A DNA stretch of 22,892 nucleotides from an uncultured Eubacteriaceae bacterium. GTDB lineage: Bacteria; Bacillota; Clostridia; Eubacteriales; Eubacteriaceae. This document shows, piece by piece, positions 1 to 7,785 of the stretch. The notes under the pieces were generated by a model. The model was not told the DNA's origin and did no database searches. It was given only the letters and a program-made list of their open reading frames with translations. The translations under genes were made by a program, and so were the position numbers. Location of the stretch: contig CANRHG010000011.1 of assembly GCA_947630385.1 (NCBI GenBank), positions 1 to 22,892 of the forward strand, written 5' to 3'. Positions within the stretch are counted from its first letter, which is position 1. Each line of letters opens with the position of its first letter.

Positions 1-82
1 GCACCCCTTGGGCCGAACCGATTCCCGCGAAGGTCGCGGCCAAAGCGGCACCGACTAAAGCCAGTACAACACCAATTGTCAT
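1..82 (-). CDS. ntpK: V-type ATPase subunit K (membrane proteolipid c-ring), 5' part only
   Basis: The 27 visible codons start at ATG 82-80 and run off the left edge. They encode a hydrophobic Gly/Ala-rich segment ending FAGIGSAQGV, which matches the first transmembrane helix of V-type proteolipids (E. hirae NtpK has FSGIGSAKGV). The subunit forms the rotor ring that carries H+ or Na+ through the membrane. A GGAGG ribosome site lies at 88-92, five bases before the ATG. The gene follows subunit I by 16 bases, the usual I-K order of ntp operons. The ion-binding residues are outside the window, so Na+ versus H+ cannot be decided. Confidence 0.9.
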   Translation of the reverse strand, partial: MTIGVVLALVGAALAATFAGIGSAQGV

Positions 83-98
83 GTTTTCCTCCAAAAAG

Positions 99-1997
99 TT
101 ATTGTAAATCTCCCTCGACAGCGTTACTGCCTTGGGACGTGTTTACGCCGGTGATATCGATGTAGCGTTGATCGATCTGGATGGGTTTAAATGCGAGCCC
201 GCCACCTTCGTAAAACTTGTTAAAAAATTCGATATACTGCAGACGGCTGTCGTGAACGTAAGCCGAGAGCATACTTAAAACGATATTAAATCCGTGACCG
301 AGAATAAAGATAAAGGCCGCAAAGATATAACCGATGATGTTAAAGGTCACCATCCCGGCGAGCATGTTCATGACCATACCGACGACGCTCGTGGCTAGTC
401 CCAGAGCCAAAATCCTCGAGTAGGATAAAATATCGCTGACGTAGCTCGTAATATCGTATAGGCCCAAGAGCCCTCCGGTGATCTTTCCGATGATCGTGGG
501 CTTTTTTCTTCCGGCCGTAAACAAAATCACGAGGGCCCCCGCGATCGCCATGTAGGTCCCGACGGTTCGCAGCGGCTCAAGGAATAAAAATCCTGCCCCG
601 GTGATTAGGACCATCCAGCTGAACTGATCGAAGATCCCGTCGATTAGGTGACCCTCTTTATAGTCCATGTAAATCTTGATCGCCATCCCGCTAAAGACCT
701 GAAGCACCCCGATGATAAGAGAGAAGATAAGCATATACAGCGGAGCCTCCAGTGGGTTAAACAGGATCGGATAGAAGGTCTCACCGAAGTAAGAGCCAAA
801 GAGGATCCCCCAGAGAATGGTCGCGTAACCGCTATAATATAGTACGTTTACGAGCCGTCCGAAATCGCCTTCCGGCTTTTTAATTCTTCGAAACAAGTAG
901 AGCAGTACGACCATGACCAGGCCGTATCCCGCGTCTCCCATCATCATGCCGTAAATGAGCCAGTACCAGGGCCCGGCCACGGGCGCCGGATCGACCGAAC
1001 CGGCCTTGGGCAGGGAGAAACTGTCCGTGATCGTCTCAAACTGCGCCAGAATAAACGGATTTTTCGTGACCGTCGGCGGGACTTCCCCCTCTTCTGGCTC
1101 AACAAAGCGAAGGTCGTAGATATCGCTCGCGCTTCGGACGTCTTTCTTAAACTCCCTTACGCGGTCGCTTCGGACCCAGCCGGTCAGGGTTACGGTTTGA
1201 ACGGTCTCAAGAAGTGGCGCCTCGATTCGCTCCTTTTGTGAGATCTCCTGTTGGATCAAGAGCTCAAGCTCGTCGCGTTTTTTTCCGTAATCGTGAAGGC
1301 TCTCTTTGAGTTTTTGGATCTCTTCCCTGTAGCCCTCGATTTGTTTGTGGTTTTCCCGGACGATCTCAAGCGGGTCGCGCTCGGTTTGGGGCACTTTTAC
1401 TTCGTTAAAGCCGAGATCGACGATCTCCTTTTTTAGCCGTTCGGCATCCCCTCGGTAGAGGTAGATCACGCAGGCGATCCCCTCGGGGACGGTCTGCAGG
1501 ATCTGGATGTCCTGACCGTTTTCTATCAGTAAGTTTTCGATCGGCTCCCTATTTTGCGGTTGTAAAAATCCGGTGACGACCGTGACGTATTTCGTATCCC
1601 TGAGTCTGTCGGTCGGTCCCCCGATTCCAAGCCAGGGGCTTAGGGTCTGGTTTTGGTTTTCAAGGGTCGAAATCTTGTTTTCGAGTTCGCTGATTTTAAG
1701 CGAGACGGCCTCGAGTTCCTTTACGAGGTCTCTCCCCTGTTTATTTTTTTCTAAAAAACGCTCGTACGAGGTTCTTGGCTTTTCCTGAAAAAAGGAAGGC
1801 TTCTTGGAATAAGCGTTGAGAAGCCGAAGCATCGACTCGGACTGTTGCGTTTGTAAACTCAGGCTCTGGTCCGTCTCACTTTTGGTATCCTCAGTCTCCA
1901 CGATCATGACGTGCGCCCCGCGCTGGAGCGAGCGCAACATTTTGTCTCGGTCCTGTTTTAAAAAGGTCAACTCGACCTTTTTCATGGCTACGAGCAT
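99..1997 (-). CDS. ntpI: V-type ATP synthase/ATPase subunit I (a-type stator subunit)
   Basis: The 632-residue protein has the two-part layout of subunit I. A soluble, charged, coiled-coil-rich N-terminal half (about residues 1-340) is followed by a membrane half with about seven hydrophobic helices (about 340-600). Conserved-looking stretches include GMMMGDAGYGLVM at the start of the membrane part and SYVSDILSYSRILALGLA, typical of the ion-channel region. It is the stator that forms the ion half-channels against the proteolipid ring. I chose ATG 1997, which has GAGG at 2008-2011 ten bases upstream and gives an N-terminus (MLVAMKK) like other NtpI proteins. ATG 1985 (MKK) is possible but has no ribosome site. 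The gene overlaps the stalk-subunit gene by 10 bases, suggesting translational coupling. Confidence 0.95.
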   Translation of the reverse strand: MLVAMKKVELTFLKQDRDKMLRSLQRGAHVMIVETEDTKSETDQSLSLQTQQSESMLRLLNAYSKKPSFFQEKPRTSYERFLEKNKQGRDLVKELEAVSLKISELENKISTLENQNQTLSPWLGIGGPTDRLRDTKYVTVVTGFLQPQNREPIENLLIENGQDIQILQTVPEGIACVIYLYRGDAERLKKEIVDLGFNEVKVPQTERDPLEIVRENHKQIEGYREEIQKLKESLHDYGKKRDELELLIQQEISQKERIEAPLLETVQTVTLTGWVRSDRVREFKKDVRSASDIYDLRFVEPEEGEVPPTVTKNPFILAQFETITDSFSLPKAGSVDPAPVAGPWYWLIYGMMMGDAGYGLVMVVLLYLFRRIKKPEGDFGRLVNVLYYSGYATILWGILFGSYFGETFYPILFNPLEAPLYMLIFSLIIGVLQVFSGMAIKIYMDYKEGHLIDGIFDQFSWMVLITGAGFLFLEPLRTVGTYMAIAGALVILFTAGRKKPTIIGKITGGLLGLYDITSYVSDILSYSRILALGLATSVVGMVMNMLAGMVTFNIIGYIFAAFIFILGHGFNIVLSMLSAYVHDSRLQYIEFFNKFYEGGGLAFKPIQIDQRYIDITGVNTSQGSNAVEGDLQ

Positions 1998-2302
1998 TGT
2001 TTTATGACCTCTTTGACGATGTAGTCGGCGGCGCCGTTGAGGTTCTTGCGCGCCGCTTTTTTGCGTTCTTCAAGAATCTTACTGTAATCGTTTAAATACT
2101 CTTTCGATTCCTTTTCAAGACGGGCTTCGTTTTGTTTTAAGGCTTCGTTGTTATCTTTACGGATCTGTTCGTTTTGGCTTTTGATGCTTTCGCGAAGTCT
2201 GTTTAGGGCTTCGCTCTGTTCTTTGGCCGCTTGTTTTTTCGCCTTGCCGATGATTTCTTCGGCTTCTTTTTCGGCTTTCGTAATGGTATCTAATATTGAC
2301 AT
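1988..2302 (-). CDS. ntpF: V-type ATPase peripheral-stalk subunit (NtpF/AhaH, G/H-like)
   Basis: The 104-residue protein is almost entirely charged alpha helix, rich in Lys, Glu, Gln and Ala, with no membrane segment. The opening MSILDTITKAEKEAEEII and the repeating AKKQAAKEQ-type pattern are those of the small stalk subunit (E. hirae NtpF, archaeal AhaH) that pairs with subunit E as the stator stalk. Position supports this: F-I-K is the conserved start of ntp operons. Sequence identity in this family is low, so the assignment rests on composition, size and location. It begins three bases after the GH3 stop, and a GGGGTGA ribosome-site-like run overlaps the end of that gene. Confidence 0.85.
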   Translation of the reverse strand: MSILDTITKAEKEAEEIIGKAKKQAAKEQSEALNRLRESIKSQNEQIRKDNNEALKQNEARLEKESKEYLNDYSKILEERKKAARKNLNGAADYIVKEVIKQCS

Positions 2303-2305
2303 AAA

Positions 2306-3466
2306 TCACCCCAAGAGTCCGAGGTCGTACTTCCACGATAGTACGTGACGCACCGCGTCGTCGAGACGTTCGCCGCTTATGGTACCGTCTGCCAGGGCTT
2401 CCTTAACGGCGGCGATCTGTTCTGCGTAGTTCGAACTTAGCACCATGTCCGTTCCGGCGTTTATCGTCGTTACGGCGGCCGTGACCGGATCACTGTAATC
2501 GGTCAGACCTTCCATGTCAAAGTCGTCGGATAAAATCGCTCCGGTAAAGCCGAGCTCGTCGCGAAGGATCTGGTGGACCTGCGGGGACAGACTTGCCGGC
2601 TCGTTCGGGTCAAAGGCTTCGACGATGTTGTGGGTGATCATCACGCTTCCCGCGCCGGCGCGAATACCCGCCTGAAACGGGAGAAAATCGATCTCACGGA
2701 AGGTTTCGGCGTCCTTTTGGTCGTAGACGATCCCGGTGTGGGAATCCCCGTTTTCCCCGTAGCCCGGAAAGTGCTTAAGGCAACAGCCGATCCCGACTTC
2801 TTTCATCGCCGTGACCACCCCTTCGACGTACTGGCTCGTAAGATTGGCCGCTTCGATCAGCGGGGTCTCGATCGGAAGGCCGAGCGTTCGGTCGTAGATG
2901 AAACTATCGGGATTTACGGCCACGTCGCAAACCGGAGCAAGGTTGACGTTGATCCCCAGTCCCTTTAAAAGCTCGGATTTGGCCTTCGCGTCTTCGACAA
3001 GCCCTTCCATCCCGCTTTCTGCGTAAATTTCGGCGGCCGAGGAAAAGGGATCGTCCAAAATCTGTGAGACCCTACTGACCTCGCCCCCCTCTTCGTCGGA
3101 AGCGATGATCATCGCGACCGGGCTCGCCTGCTGGTAGCCGTCGATTTTTGCTTTAAGGGTATCGGTGGTCTCCCCTTCGACGTCCCGGCCGAAAATAACA
3201 TACCCGCCCAGACCGTAAGTCTTTATATCGGCGAGCTGGGCGTCCCCCTCCGGTACGCGGGCCAAAAAGAGTTGTCCGATCTTTTGGTCTTGGCTCAGCG
3301 AGCCCATGAGCTCGTCGATCTTCGCCGCTTTGGGATCGACCGTCTCTTCTACGACTTCTTCCGGCTGCGACTCGGGCGTAAGTCGATCGAGGTTAAGAAC
3401 AAACAGGAGCAGGGCAAGGGCTAAGACCGTCAAAAAGACCAGAGCGATCGTACGGGTCCTGTTCAC
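2306..3466 (-). CDS. Membrane-anchored glycoside hydrolase family 3 beta-N-acetylhexosaminidase (NagZ-like)
   Basis: The 386-residue protein has one N-terminal hydrophobic helix (about residues 7-25) with no lipobox cysteine, then an acidic linker, then a GH3 TIM barrel. It is therefore probably anchored outside the cell. Family marks are KHFPG at 231-235, a GDSH motif with His243 (the NagZ-type acid/base loop) and SDDFDM at 313-318 containing the nucleophile Asp. These enzymes remove N-acetylglucosamine from cell-wall fragments or related glycans; the exact substrate is not visible. It starts at GTG 3466, overlapping the TGA of the BMC gene by four bases (GTGA), and lacks a strong ribosome site, so coupled translation is likely. 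Its place immediately before the V-ATPase genes is unusual. Confidence 0.88.
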   Translation of the reverse strand: MNRTRTIALVFLTVLALALLLFVLNLDRLTPESQPEEVVEETVDPKAAKIDELMGSLSQDQKIGQLFLARVPEGDAQLADIKTYGLGGYVIFGRDVEGETTDTLKAKIDGYQQASPVAMIIASDEEGGEVSRVSQILDDPFSSAAEIYAESGMEGLVEDAKAKSELLKGLGINVNLAPVCDVAVNPDSFIYDRTLGLPIETPLIEAANLTSQYVEGVVTAMKEVGIGCCLKHFPGYGENGDSHTGIVYDQKDAETFREIDFLPFQAGIRAGAGSVMITHNIVEAFDPNEPASLSPQVHQILRDELGFTGAILSDDFDMEGLTDYSDPVTAAVTTINAGTDMVLSSNYAEQIAAVKEALADGTISGERLDDAVRHVLSWKYDLGLLG

Positions 3467-3777
3467 AGATCGTAAGCCCCGCGGGCCATATCGTTTTTGA
3501 CCGAATTCAGTGCCTGCTTGACCGCCGAGGTCTCCCCGACGACGGCCAAGGACAACATGTGCTGTGGGCAGTTCCCGTAGATCTCACAAACGGCGACGTT
3601 TGAAGCCTTGCTGGCGATATCGCTGGCCGCGAGAATTTCCGGGACGTTACCGTGGCAGATCCCCAAAGCGTCGACCTCGTCGTTTTTTAACATGTCTTCG
3701 ACTTTTTTGCTGCGGATCTTTCTAAGTAAAATGTCGATCGTATCCTCGGATACTTTATTAATAATTATAAATTTCAT
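3463..3777 (-). CDS. Small BMC-domain (microcompartment shell-like) protein
   Basis: The 104 residues fit one bacterial-microcompartment shell domain. The stretch from DALGI (about 36-40) through ASDIASKASNVAVCEIYG to VVGETSAVKQAL (about 79-90) follows the BMC beta-alpha-beta order, in which the Gly-(Asp/Glu)-x-x-Ala-Val segment is typical. The extra N-terminal strand (KFIIINKVS) and short helix before it resemble the permuted EutS/PduU type more than a standard BMC-H. Cys41, Cys64 and Cys70 with His42 and His73 are notable. No other shell gene or microcompartment enzyme is in the window, so a true shell role is doubtful. It lies 8 bases after pdxK/pdxY and overlaps the GH3 gene by 4 bases. 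The ribosome site is weak (AAAAGAAA). The fold assignment is by eye; the function is unknown. Confidence 0.62.
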   Translation of the reverse strand: MKFIIINKVSEDTIDILLRKIRSKKVEDMLKNDEVDALGICHGNVPEILAASDIASKASNVAVCEIYGNCPQHMLSLAVVGETSAVKQALNSVKNDMARGAYDL

Positions 3778-3785
3778 TTTCTTTT

Positions 3786-4679
3786 TTATAACTCAAGTTG
3801 TTTGATCAGTTCGGGTAGGACCCCTTCATAGTCGACGCCGTCCCGTCTGGGCGTTTGCCTGATCTGCGTCCGTTTGATCGCCCCATAAGTAAGGTAAGCC
3901 GCGAGATCGGCCGCGTCGATTAGGCTTAGTCCGTTTTCTACCGCGCTGATAAAAAAGCTCGCAAAAACGTCGCCCGTGCCGTGGTAGGCTCCTTCGATTT
4001 CCGGGATGGTCGTCATCTGGAAGTTCCCGTCCTCATAGACGGCGATCCCGAGTTTGCCTTCACCTACATCTAAGCCGGTCAGGACGACTTTTTTTGCCCC
4101 CATGTCCGTGAGCTTCTTCGCGATCTCTTCGATGTAAGCCTCATCGTACGGTCCTTCCTTATACGGCTCGTCGAGTAGGAGCGTGGCTTCGGTGATGTTG
4201 GGAAAGAGGATGTCCGCGATCGGGACGAGTTGTTTCATGTTTTCCACCATCTCCTGATCAAAGCCCGGGTAGAGCTTCCCGTAATCCGCCATGACGGGAT
4301 CGACGTAGACGCGAAACTCCGGATTTTTTTGTTGTTGTACGGCAACGAAGTCTTTTAAGATCCTGGCCTGTTCGGGCGAACCCAGATAACCCGAATAGAG
4401 CGAGTCCAGGTGTATGTCGAGATCGTTCCAGTGCCCGAGCATGGCCGGAAGGTCTTCGGTCAGGTCCCGAAACGTGTAGCCTTCAAAGCCACCCGTGTGG
4501 GTCGATAAGACCGCCGTCGGAGCACAAACACCTTCGATCCCGGCCGCCGAAAATATGGGTAGGGCTGCCGTGATCGAGCATTTACCAAAACCAGAAAGGT
4601 CGTGAAACAGGACCGTCCGTTTTAAAGGACCCTCGAGTTGTTCACTGAAACGTTTGTCTATATCCACCGGTATGTTCAT
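3786..4679 (-). CDS. Pyridoxal/pyridoxamine kinase (PdxY/PdxK family)
   Basis: The 297-residue protein is a ribokinase-fold vitamin B6 kinase that phosphorylates pyridoxal, pyridoxamine or pyridoxine with ATP in the salvage route to pyridoxal phosphate. Visible marks are HDLSGFGKCSITAALPI near the N-terminus (a family signature), DPVMAD at 127-132, Asn161 in LFPNITEA, and the GTGD anion-hole/catalytic motif at 234-237. The length is normal. ATG 4679 is preceded by GAGG five bases upstream. It is the first gene of the minus-strand run into the BMC, GH3 and V-ATPase genes. A possible promoter lies in the 102-base gap before it (TTGCGC at 4733-4738 with a poor -10), but I do not trust it. Which B6 vitamer is preferred cannot be read from the sequence. 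Confidence 0.9.
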   Translation of the reverse strand: MNIPVDIDKRFSEQLEGPLKRTVLFHDLSGFGKCSITAALPIFSAAGIEGVCAPTAVLSTHTGGFEGYTFRDLTEDLPAMLGHWNDLDIHLDSLYSGYLGSPEQARILKDFVAVQQQKNPEFRVYVDPVMADYGKLYPGFDQEMVENMKQLVPIADILFPNITEATLLLDEPYKEGPYDEAYIEEIAKKLTDMGAKKVVLTGLDVGEGKLGIAVYEDGNFQMTTIPEIEGAYHGTGDVFASFFISAVENGLSLIDAADLAAYLTYGAIKRTQIRQTPRRDGVDYEGVLPELIKQLEL

Positions 4680-4781
4680 AATAACCTCACTTTTCCACAG
4701 ATTGTGATTAATAGTGAAACTTTTATTTATAAGCGCAAACTGTGGCTGTTTTTAATAGTTTAGAGTATTCTTAGAGTTTTC

Positions 4782-5318
4782 TTAGTTATTTCTTAGAAAC
4801 CGTCGCTCCGTGATCAGTACATCTACCGGAACGTCCTGGCTTTCTACCGGAAGTTCGGGGTAAATGAGCTTTTCCGGACACAGCGAGACGGTGGTAGCCA
4901 CCTGCTTCTTTAGAAACCGGTCGTAATACCCACCGCCGTAACCGATGCGGTAGCCTTCTTCGTTAAAAGCCAGGCCCGGTACGACGATCAGATCGATCGC
5001 GCCGGTATAGGCTTCGGTCATAGGCTCTAAGATTCCAAACGGCCCGGGTTTAAGGGAAGAACTGATCGGGGCCGCGTAGATGTGGTCCCCGTCGACGACC
5101 GGAAGAAAAACTTCCTTGCCATCCCTTAGCGCCTGTACGATCGCCTCATTTAGGTCGATCTCGTCGGCGATGGCGCTGCTAAGCATTATTTTTTGACTTC
5201 TCTTATATTCGGGGCTGTTTAAAAACCGCGCGACGATTTTTGAGTTTAGCTTTGGGTCGTAAAGCTCGTGTCGACGGTTCTTGGCCCACTTGCGAAAGGC
5301 TGGTTTGGATAATTTCAT
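4782..5318 (-). CDS. 5-formyltetrahydrofolate cyclo-ligase (MTHFS)
   Basis: The 178-residue protein converts 5-formyl-THF to 5,10-methenyl-THF with ATP, rescuing the folate trapped as the 5-formyl form. The family signature is clear: LIVVPGLAFNEEG followed by RIGYGGGYYDRFL (about 111-136), the ATP/folate loop, and a basic N-terminus (KPAFRKWAKNRR) with the ATP-binding Lys/Arg. The length is normal. It is transcribed away from the fhs operon across a 166-base gap, so folate genes flank a shared control region. A minus-strand extended -10 (TGGTATAAA) sits only about 13 bases before the ATG, which would give an almost leaderless message. No terminator hairpin is visible after the stop, so readthrough into the B6 kinase gene is possible. 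Confidence 0.92.
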   Translation of the reverse strand: MKLSKPAFRKWAKNRRHELYDPKLNSKIVARFLNSPEYKRSQKIMLSSAIADEIDLNEAIVQALRDGKEVFLPVVDGDHIYAAPISSSLKPGPFGILEPMTEAYTGAIDLIVVPGLAFNEEGYRIGYGGGYYDRFLKKQVATTVSLCPEKLIYPELPVESQDVPVDVLITERRFLRNN

Positions 5319-5383
5319 ACTCTCTAGCTTTATACCACAAACGCACGTATTTTTTAAAGACGGGCGGTATTAAAGGTTTAATT

Positions 5384-5412
5384 TTGGTAAAATAAAAAAT
5401 CAAGTGTACAAA
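5384..5412 (+). promoter_or_regulatory. Candidate promoter of the one-carbon operon
   Basis: TTGGTA (5384-5389) and TACAAA (5407-5412) are separated by exactly 17 bases, a fair sigma-A match about 75 bases before the fhs ATG. A second possibility is TTTAAC followed 18 bases later by TATACA, closer to the gene. The region is AT-rich, so both are tentative. Confidence 0.4.
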
Positions 5413-5484
5413 TATCCTCTGTTTTATTTAACGTTTAAGACGGAAAAATTTATACACATTCTATTTGCTTTTCTTGGAGATCAA

Positions 5485-7152
5485 ATGCCTAAATCAGATA
5501 TTGAAATAGCCCAAAGCGTGACCCCCGAAGACATCGGGGACATCGCCAAAAAATTGGGACTTAGTGAAGACGAAATTGAACGTTACGGCAACTATAAAGC
5601 AAAAATCGACTACAACTACAGCAAAAAAGGCAACCGGCCGAAGCTGATCCTTACGACGGCGATCAACCCGACCCCGATGGGCGAGGGAAAAACCACGACG
5701 ACGATCGGCCTGGCCGACGCCCTCAGCCGCCTGGGTTACCATACGGTCGTAGCCCTGAGGGAACCATCCCTCGGTCCGGTCTTTGGGGTCAAGGGCGGTG
5801 CCGCCGGTGGCGGCTACGCGCAGGTCGTCCCGATGGAAGACATCAACCTTCATTTTACCGGCGACTTTCACGCCATCGGCGCGGCCAACAATTTACTGGC
5901 TGCTATGGTGGACAACCACATCCATCAGGGAAACGAGCTCGGGATCGATCCGGGAAACGTGGTCTGGCGAAGGGCCGTGGACATGAACGACCGGCAGCTT
6001 CGAAACATCGTCGACGGGCTCGGACGAAAAGCCGACGGGACCGTACGCGAAGACGGTTTTGACATCACCGTCGCTTCCGAGATCATGGCCGCCTTTTGTC
6101 TGGCCAGGGATATTACCGACCTTAAAAAACGCCTCGGGGACATCATCGTCGCCTACACTTACGACGAAAAACCGGTCACGGCGAGAGATCTAAAGGCCGA
6201 AGGGGCCATGGCGGCCCTGCTTAAAGACGCCTTAAAGCCCAATTTGGTCCAGACCCTCGAAGGGACCCCCGCCCTGATCCACGGAGGCCCATTTGCCAAC
6301 ATCGCCCACGGCTGCAACTCGCTCATCGCTACGCAGTCCGCGCTCGATCTGGCCGAGGATTTTGTCGTCACCGAAGCCGGTTTTGGCGCCGATCTCGGAG
6401 CCGAAAAATTCTTTGACATCAAATGCCGTACGGCCGGGCTCGAACCCGCGGCCGTGGTTTTGGTAGCGACGGTTCGCGCCTTAAAGTACAACGGCGGTCT
6501 AAAAAAGGACGAGCTGGAAGGCGAAAATCTGGAGGCTTTACAGGGCGGGACCGGTAATCTGACCAAACACATCGAAAACATCAAGGACGTATACGGGCTT
6601 CCGGTCGTCGTGGCGATCAACCGTTTTATAAGCGATACGGACGCAGAACTTGAGCTTATCGAGAACGAATGTAAAAAACTCGGGGTTCCGGTTAAGTTAT
6701 CGGAAGTCTGGGAAAAAGGAGGGCGAGGCGGAGAGGCCCTGGCTGAAGAAGTCGTGCGCTTAAGTGAGTCCCCGTCAAAACTTCGTTTTGCCTACGAACT
6801 GGATGAGCCGGTCGTGGAGAAAGTCCGTACCCTCAGTAAGAAAATCTACGGAGCAGACGACGTACAGTTCAGCCCTACCGCTCTTAAAAAGCTGGAGCAG
6901 ATCGAAAAACTGGGTTACGCGGATCTTCCCATTTGCGTAGCAAAAACCCAATACTCCCTGTCGGATAACCCAGAGCTTTTGGGTCGTCCCGAAAACTTTA
7001 AAATCACGGTCAAAGACGCGGGGATCAGCGCCGGAGCCGGTTTTATCGTGATCATGACGGGAGAGATTTTAAAAATGCCGGGTCTTCCTAAAACACCGGC
7101 CGCTGAAAACATCGACGTAGACGAAACGGGAAGAATTTCCGGCTTATTCTAA
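5485..7152 (+). CDS. fhs: Formate-tetrahydrofolate ligase
   Basis: The 555-residue enzyme activates formate: formate + ATP + THF gives 10-formyl-THF, the entry step of the methyl branch of the Wood-Ljungdahl pathway. The nucleotide loop TPMGEGKTT is at about 63-71. The long conserved block [23 protein letters not shown] and HFTGDFHAI follows, and the C-terminus is complete. The length equals that of known Fhs proteins. The reading frame stays open upstream to a GTG at 5404, but ATG 5485 has a good ribosome site (GGAGA, 5476-5480) and gives the family N-terminus, so the longer form is rejected. First gene of the operon; its stop is six bases before fchA. Cytoplasmic, normally a homotetramer. 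Confidence 0.97.
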   Translation: MPKSDIEIAQSVTPEDIGDIAKKLGLSEDEIERYGNYKAKIDYNYSKKGNRPKLILTTAINPTPMGEGKTTTTIGLADALSRLGYHTVVALREPSLGPVFGVKGGAAGGGYAQVVPMEDINLHFTGDFHAIGAANNLLAAMVDNHIHQGNELGIDPGNVVWRRAVDMNDRQLRNIVDGLGRKADGTVREDGFDITVASEIMAAFCLARDITDLKKRLGDIIVAYTYDEKPVTARDLKAEGAMAALLKDALKPNLVQTLEGTPALIHGGPFANIAHGCNSLIATQSALDLAEDFVVTEAGFGADLGAEKFFDIKCRTAGLEPAAVVLVATVRALKYNGGLKKDELEGENLEALQGGTGNLTKHIENIKDVYGLPVVVAINRFISDTDAELELIENECKKLGVPVKLSEVWEKGGRGGEALAEEVVRLSESPSKLRFAYELDEPVVEKVRTLSKKIYGADDVQFSPTALKKLEQIEKLGYADLPICVAKTQYSLSDNPELLGRPENFKITVKDAGISAGAGFIVIMTGEILKMPGLPKTPAAENIDVDETGRISGLF

Positions 7153-7158
7153 TTGTCT

Positions 7159-7785
7159 ATGAAATTTATTGATTTACCCATCGACGAGTTTTTGCAAAAA
7201 CTCAGTTCGACGGAGTCGGTTCCGTCCGGTGGCGGCGTCTCGGCCCTTTGCGGGTCGATGGCGGCCTCCCTGGATTTGATGGTCGTAAGGCTGACCTTAG
7301 GTAAGAAAAAGTATAAACAATACGAGATGGAAAACACGCACATCGAGCGTGGCGCTCAAAAGATCTTAGAAGGGTTTAAAAAACTCGTCGACGAAGACGC
7401 GGAAATCTTTCTTCCATTATCGAAATGTTACGCCTTACCCGAGATAACGCCCAAACAAAGAGAATACAAAAAGCAGGAAATCAGCCGGTGTTCGATCGAT
7501 GCCTGTAGTGTGCCGATAAAAATAATCGACCTCAGTGAAAAATGCCTGAAACTGACCCTTCGACTGGAAAAAACCGGCACGCGCCTGGCTTTATCGGACG
7601 TGGCAATCGCGGCTCTTCTTTTAAATACGGCCGTCAACAGCGCTTGGATGAACGTATTGATCAATATGTCCTCCATTGAAAACCCGGAGTTCGTGAAATT
7701 TTTACAGGACGAGGTCTTAAAAAAGGTGGAAGAACTCTCGGCTACGTCTATTAGTATCGCAGAAAGGATCGAAAAGGAAATTTGA
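7159..7785 (+). CDS. fchA: Methenyltetrahydrofolate cyclohydrolase, FchA/FTCD family
   Basis: The 208-residue protein belongs to the cyclodeaminase/cyclohydrolase family (FchA), all-helical and homodimeric. It opens with PSGGGVSALCGSMAASL (22-38), matching the conserved Gly-rich folate-binding segment. It interconverts 10-formyl-THF and 5,10-methenyl-THF between Fhs and FolD. I chose ATG 7159; an in-frame TTG at 7153 would add two residues. Neither has a clear ribosome site, so translation probably depends on ribosomes finishing fhs. Its stop overlaps the folD start. It matters because the neighbouring FolD seems unable to do this reaction. Confidence 0.92.
   Translation: MKFIDLPIDEFLQKLSSTESVPSGGGVSALCGSMAASLDLMVVRLTLGKKKYKQYEMENTHIERGAQKILEGFKKLVDEDAEIFLPLSKCYALPEITPKQREYKKQEISRCSIDACSVPIKIIDLSEKCLKLTLRLEKTGTRLALSDVAIAALLLNTAVNSAWMNVLINMSSIENPEFVKFLQDEVLKKVEELSATSISIAERIEKEI

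Noticed and set aside
4695..4745. Inverted repeat CCACAG/CTGTGG before the B6 kinase gene
   Set aside because: Only six bases with a 39-base loop. No second copy or known regulator match.
5404..5484. Upstream GTG extension of fhs (27 residues)
   Set aside because: The extension is hydrophobic and unlike Fhs proteins. ATG 5485 has a proper ribosome site and yields the family length.
6159..6620. Long antisense frame inside fhs, with similar ones at 2573-2968 and 7961-8296
   Set aside because: These are complements of well-conserved genes; the peptides are Ser/Pro/Arg-rich and resemble no family.
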